Below, piece by piece: positions 4,401-6,230 of a stretch of 6,230 bases of DNA. Under the pieces are notes generated by a model. It had not been told where the DNA came from. It saw only the letters and a list, made by a program, of their open reading frames with translations, and ran no database searches. Source of the stretch: JAPUIN01 sp041580375 (lineage in GTDB: Bacteria; Acidobacteriota; Polarisedimenticolia; Gp22-AA2); NCBI GenBank assembly GCA_041580375.1, contig JBFGDZ010000187.1, positions 1-6,230 on the forward strand. The letters run 5' to 3'. Both the position numbers and the translations under genes were made by a program. Position 1 is the stretch's first letter. Every line of letters starts with the position of its first letter.

Positions 4401-6230
4401 GAATGTGCCATCTCCCCTTCCGGGCAGGAGCGTGAGGAATCCGCCGTTCATGAGGGCGAGGTCCGGAAGGCCGTCGCTGGTGAAATCCTCGATGGCGATC
4501 GGCCCCTTCAGGGATGCGTCCAGGAGGATCGGCGACCGGAACGTGCCGTCACCGTGGCCGAGGGCGATCGACACGCCGAGGCGCCCCCAGACGGCCAGAT
4601 CGGCGTGACCGTCCCGATCGAGATCGCCGATCGCCGTGCCGAGAGGGATATGATCGAAGGTGACCCGCCGCTCGGGATCGAAGGCGCCGGCCGGGTTCGT
4701 GAGGAGCAGGGAGACGTATCGTTCCGTTCCCGCGCCGGCGGCGACGAGGTCAGCCCTTCCGTCCCCGTTGAGATCCCCCGCGGCCAGGTGTTGGGGACCC
4801 TCGCCCGCGGCCAGGGCCGCTTCCGAGCCGAACACGCCCCCTCCGAGCCCGTACAGAATCGACACCGTGTTCTGTCTGGCGCGGGCGGCCGCCAGGTCGA
4901 GCCTCCCATCGCCGTTGAAGTCGGCCGTCGTGACGAATTCCGCCCCGGTCGTTCCCGAGCCGTAACGCCTCTCGACCCCGAACGTGCCGTTGCCGTTCGC
5001 GAGGAACACAGCCACGAAGCCGGGGCAGAATGTATCGCTACGGCAATTCGAGTTGACAATGTCATCGACGCCGTCGTCATTGAAATCGCCGCTGTCGATC
5101 GTGCGGGGACTGAATGGAGCGCTTGGATTGAATGGGGTGGTGATGATCGGATGCACGAACCTTCCGTCCCCCCGCCCGCCGAAGAAGACCAACCTCTCCG
5201 GCCCCGCCAGCAGCAGATCGATCCTCCCATCGCCGTCGAGGTCGCCGGAATGGATCGGTCCAAGCGCAACGAATCCCACCAGATTCCCGACCGTGAAGCT
5301 CCCCTGGCCGGTGCCGCGGAGCACACGGAGGCCGTACGCGTACGTCATGACGGCCAGATCCAGCGCGCCGTCATTGTCGAAATCGGCGATTGTGAAGTAA
5401 CCGGGATCGCGCGAGATTCCGACTGGGTAGAGCGTCTCGGGGCCGAATCCTCCCGGGCCGCCCAGGAAGACCGAGATGTCGTAGGCGGTGCAGGTCGTCC
5501 TGTTCGAGAAGATGAGATCATCGAATCCGTCGGAGTTCAGATCGGCCACACCGACGATGTTTCCGCCGCAGGTCAGATTGATGGTCGGCCCCGGCCGGAA
5601 TTTGCCGTTGCCGTTCCCGAGGAGGATCTCGCCGGTGGTCGAGAACTCGCCGGTGGTCGAGAACGTGATCCCGGCGGCCAGGTCCGGATTTCCATCCTGA
5701 TCGAAGTCGCCGATGCCGATCGAGAAGACCCAGTGGCCCTGCAGCACCCGGGTCTCGGGGCCCAGGCTTCCGTCGCCGTTCCCCGGGAGCACGGAGATGC
5801 CGTCATCGGTCGCCACGGCCACGTCCTGGTTGCCGTCCCGGTCGAAATCGGCGATCGCGATGTGCCCCGGATCCGGGCCGACCGGGAAACCGGCCGGGGC
5901 GCCGAAGCCGCCGTCGCCGGATCCGAGCAGGATGGAGACCTCCCGGTTCAGAACGTCCGTCGTGATGAGATCGGCGTTCCCGTCGCCGTTGAAATCGGCC
6001 GTCGCGATCCGGATCGGCTCGCCGCGCGCCGCGAAGCGCCTCTCCGGACCGAACGTCCCGTCGCCTTTCCCCGGCAGGACGGCGATCTCCCCGGTGCGGG
6101 TCGTGGCCGCCACGTCGAGCAGGCCGTCCCCGTCGAGATCCGCGACGACGTGGGAGGCAATCGTGCCGTCGATCACGGTGGCCGGGTAGCGGAACAGGGT
6201 GGCGGCCGCGGCCGGACCGGCCGCGGAAAG
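1494..6230 (-). CDS. Giant secreted FG-GAP/VCBS and thrombospondin type 3 repeat protein (5' end beyond the right edge)
   Basis: The frame is open from the window edge to the TAG at 1496-1494, at least 1578 codons. The GTG at 6176 is internal: 18 more in-frame codons lie upstream, and their Ala-rich run (SAAGPAAAA) looks like the end of a signal peptide, so the true start is probably just outside the window. Numbering from the GTG codon as residue 1, the order is: 14 FG-GAP/VCBS-like units (1-676); thrombospondin type 3 repeats (682-787); an Ig-like domain (about 788-920); a Cys-rich module (about 921-1110); a MAM/immune-inhibitor-A-type jelly roll ending GWWLDDIRITG (1294-1304); and a C-terminal Fn3-like region (1305-1560, VSWPSR, SGYDLYAG). 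The repeats bind calcium through DxDxDG loops. Proteins of this build are extracellular or surface-attached and are thought to act in adhesion or binding. I see no protease motif, LPXTG, PEP-CTERM or type IX sorting signal. The exact role is unknown. Confidence 0.93.
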   Translation of the reverse strand, partial: LSAAGPAAAATLFRYPATVIDGTIASHVVADLDGDGLLDVAATTRTGEIAVLPGKGDGTFGPERRFAARGEPIRIATADFNGDGNADLITTDVLNREVSILLGSGDGGFGAPAGFPVGPDPGHIAIADFDRDGNQDVAVATDDGISVLPGNGDGSLGPETRVLQGHWVFSIGIGDFDQDGNPDLAAGITFSTTGEFSTTGEILLGNGNGKFRPGPTINLTCGGNIVGVADLNSDGFDDLIFSNRTTCTAYDISVFLGGPGGFGPETLYPVGISRDPGYFTIADFDNDGALDLAVMTYAYGLRVLRGTGQGSFTVGNLVGFVALGPIHSGDLDGDGRIDLLLAGPERLVFFGGRGDGRFVHPIITTPFNPSAPFSPRTIDSGDFNDDGVDDIVNSNCRSDTFCPGFVAVFLANGNGTFGVERRYGSGTTGAEFVTTADFNGDGRLDLAAARARQNTVSILYGLGGGVFGSEAALAAGEGPQHLAAGDLNGDGRADLVAAGAGTERYVSLLLTNPAGAFDPERRVTFDHIPLGTAIGDLDRDGHADLAVWGRLGVSIALGHGDGTFRSPILLDASLKGPIAIEDFTSDGLPDLALMNGGFLTLLPGRGDGTFGPGIPTGGRGAFSIVVGDFNNDGIRDLALASDGIAILLGRRAGKFSGEYLFAGGIYALAVGRFNLDRRDDLAGIASQVREIWPLLNQGPVDSDGDGLADEFDNCFLTPNPDQLDVDGDLLGDACDNCPFDINPSQSDADADLLGDACDPCTDTDGDGFGDPGFPANTCPDDNCPDDPNPAQEDSDRDGVGDACQPIALTVVGTAVRDLNGDGDIFADAGEIARLSLRVRNDGAQDLSGAALILSSTDADIACVTRSTIALGDLAVGQVADTLALGEPAGEFEFIVSGDAMTTDPAFPARGEFVLSLQADQVGLRAVSSPLTIPLDLDLAGGVAPSRVAGPDGLRGTGDDGLALENFDLDKDGDGIFSVRDTFLQAESQGGVVTYAGPSGTYMRGTDAGNSLNTVTAVACAGFRTPAEGNPACDLDPDFPFDWHFHCPVGATDCPNDEILPGDVAPRVCVGGCSYDTPLDGEHALSLPNSLHMGAHFDPVSAISGDTTHLRALQAFVTAPLNLTPIAGPDDLELSFFHIIDLMDNNSVTGLGGLVPRCGDCGDVQVQSDLDPDPLIDTWGAWQKLVPFENVYDKTPDDGIWGDYYCLFTPADTGPEPPAPRGVHETICDPQGAWSNCGSDFSINGSTGDCEGPGFQDAASPFGTWVRSRFDLSQYAGRRIRVRWIGASWVFSFAASSYFEYGQGWDGVGQDDGWWLDDIRITGVVESQASLTADPSPGAGGICPGAACDPSVGDGGNAVILEATDLDGVPLDGVSAVAVAGQTIRLSASQSTLPGGCVNGYAEFLFERDADLLQNWSPSVAAYDVLISDTLYAASARCSSDPACTSRVGAGVQVLVYPGDGTDIALSAVHDRLSATTTVSWPSRPQIVGVSGYDLYAGVITFAGDPAVRDLTGLSCLEGDIPQPAGAPGPTVAVSEVGTPASGQIVFYLAGHSPTTSGETGALGIRSDLTARPRPPPCP
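2265..2846 (-). other. MAM / immune-inhibitor-A-like jelly roll of the giant protein
   Basis: Residues about 1111-1304 contain LELSFFHIIDLMDNN, then GDVQVQSD, FDLSQYAGRRIRVRW and the closing GWWLDDIRITG. This is the usual order of a concanavalin-like jelly roll found at the C-terminal side of M6 peptidases and in many adhesins. No peptidase domain precedes it in this window. Extra cysteines at 1139, 1142, 1187, 1209, 1218 and 1231 suggest disulfide-held insertions. Confidence 0.65.
2847..3416 (-). other. Cys-rich central module of unknown family
   Basis: Residues about 921-1110 begin with GPDGLRGTGDDG and a further calcium-type loop (DLDKDGDGIFS). A Cys/aromatic-rich part follows: DWHFHCP at 1023-1029, with cysteines at 1001, 1014, 1028, 1035, 1050 and 1054, then NSLHMGAHFDP at 1070-1080. 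I cannot name a family. The HFHCP and HMGAHFD histidines are not in a known metalloprotease motif (no HExxH). Confidence 0.5.
3417..3815 (-). other. Ig-like (NEW3/CARDB-type) domain of the giant protein
   Basis: Residues about 788-920 read as a beta-sandwich. RDLNGDGDIFADAGEIARLSLRV is followed by RNDGAQDLSGAALILSS, a pattern common in extracellular proteins where an unanchored Ig-like domain follows thrombospondin type 3 repeats. Boundaries are approximate; assignment rests on the pattern only. Confidence 0.6.
3816..4133 (-). repeat. Thrombospondin type 3 calcium-binding repeats
   Basis: Residues 682-787 (from the GTG) hold successive DxDxDGxxD...C units: DSDGDGLADEFDNC, DVDGDLLGDACDNC, DADADLLGDACDPC, DTDGDGFGDPG and DSDRDGVGDAC. 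Cysteines lie at 696, 716, 719, 739, 742, 760, 765 and 785 and would form the usual disulfide ladder. NPDQ, NPSQ and NPAQ between units are the typical spacer. In known proteins this block is a calcium-stiffened linker, here joining the propellers to the C-terminal modules. Confidence 0.92.
4149..6230 (-). repeat. Array of 14 FG-GAP/VCBS-like calcium-binding units (predicted beta-propellers)
   Basis: Each unit is 44-55 residues with an (A/G)DxDxDGxxDL loop and, in most, a later LxGxGDGxFG turn. Numbering from the GTG at 6176 as residue 1, the first loop residue of each unit is 13, 61, 110, 157, 212, 265, 312, 364, 419, 468, 518, 564, 610 and 654. Typical loops are DLDGDGLLD, DFNGDGNAD, DFDRDGNQD and DLNSDGFDD. 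Thirteen units keep the acidic loop; the fourteenth (RFNLDRRDD) has lost it. The segment before unit 1 (LFRYPATV) resembles the inter-unit strands elsewhere (for example LYPVG, GFPVG), so the array probably begins right after the signal peptide and is complete. Fourteen units fit two seven-bladed propellers, which is an inference. Confidence 0.88.
5628..5663 (-). repeat. Perfect 18-bp tandem duplication inside propeller unit 4
   Basis: An 18-bp unit is present twice back to back (5628-5645 and 5646-5663) with no mismatch. It encodes FSTTGE twice (residues 172-183 from the GTG). It lengthens the loop after the calcium site of unit 4 by six residues and keeps the frame. Exact identity at the DNA level implies a recent slippage event or, less likely, an assembly artefact. 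Confidence 0.9.

Noticed and set aside
6174..6176. GTG as the start codon of the giant gene
   Set aside because: The frame continues upstream to the window edge with an Ala-rich stretch resembling a signal-peptide end and with the first strand of the propeller. The codon is most likely an internal Val.
1494..6230. CRISPR-like or iteron-like DNA repeats from recurring CCGTCGCCGTTGAAATCG-type strings
   Set aside because: These are the codons of the repeated DFNGDG calcium loops, diverged between units and about 140-165 bp apart. They are a protein-level repeat.

Overview
The window is high-GC bacterial DNA. It carries three protein-coding genes: two run off the window edges and one is complete. 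I see no rRNA, tRNA, CRISPR array, transposase, integrase or phage gene. The long Ca-binding repeat protein, the kinase-like domain and the secreted orphan would suit a free-living, large-genome environmental bacterium with a complex cell surface. The sequence alone does not fix the phylum. An Acidobacteriota-like or related uncultured lineage is only an impression from the style of the long protein.

Layout. (1) Positions 1-613, minus strand: the N-terminal 204 codons of a phosphotransferase of the aminoglycoside phosphotransferase / hydroxylysine kinase type, open at the left edge. (2) Positions 614-1000: a divergent intergenic region of about 390 bp. It contains several short inverted and direct repeats, and I see no convincing gene in it. 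(3) Positions 1001-1465, plus strand: a small secreted protein of unknown function with a signal peptide, four mature cysteines and an unusually long Shine-Dalgarno match. (4) Positions 1466-1493: a 28-bp convergent gap holding a 7-bp GC hairpin. (5) Positions 1494-6230, minus strand: a secreted or surface multidomain protein of at least 1578 residues, open at the right edge. It has 14 FG-GAP/VCBS-like calcium-binding units, then thrombospondin type 3 repeats, an Ig-like domain, a Cys-rich module, a MAM/immune-inhibitor-A-like jelly roll and a C-terminal Fn3-like region.

The genes do not form one operon. The kinase and the secreted orphan diverge, and the orphan and the giant protein converge. 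The last two are both predicted to be exported, but nothing in the sequence links their functions.

I did not find a clearly new multi-gene system. The most interesting points are the 14-unit (2 x 7) propeller layout ending in a unit with a broken calcium site, a fresh 18-bp in-frame tandem duplication in one blade loop, an acidic residue where the kinase family usually has its nucleotide-binding lysine, and the uncharacterised central Cys-rich module of the giant protein.
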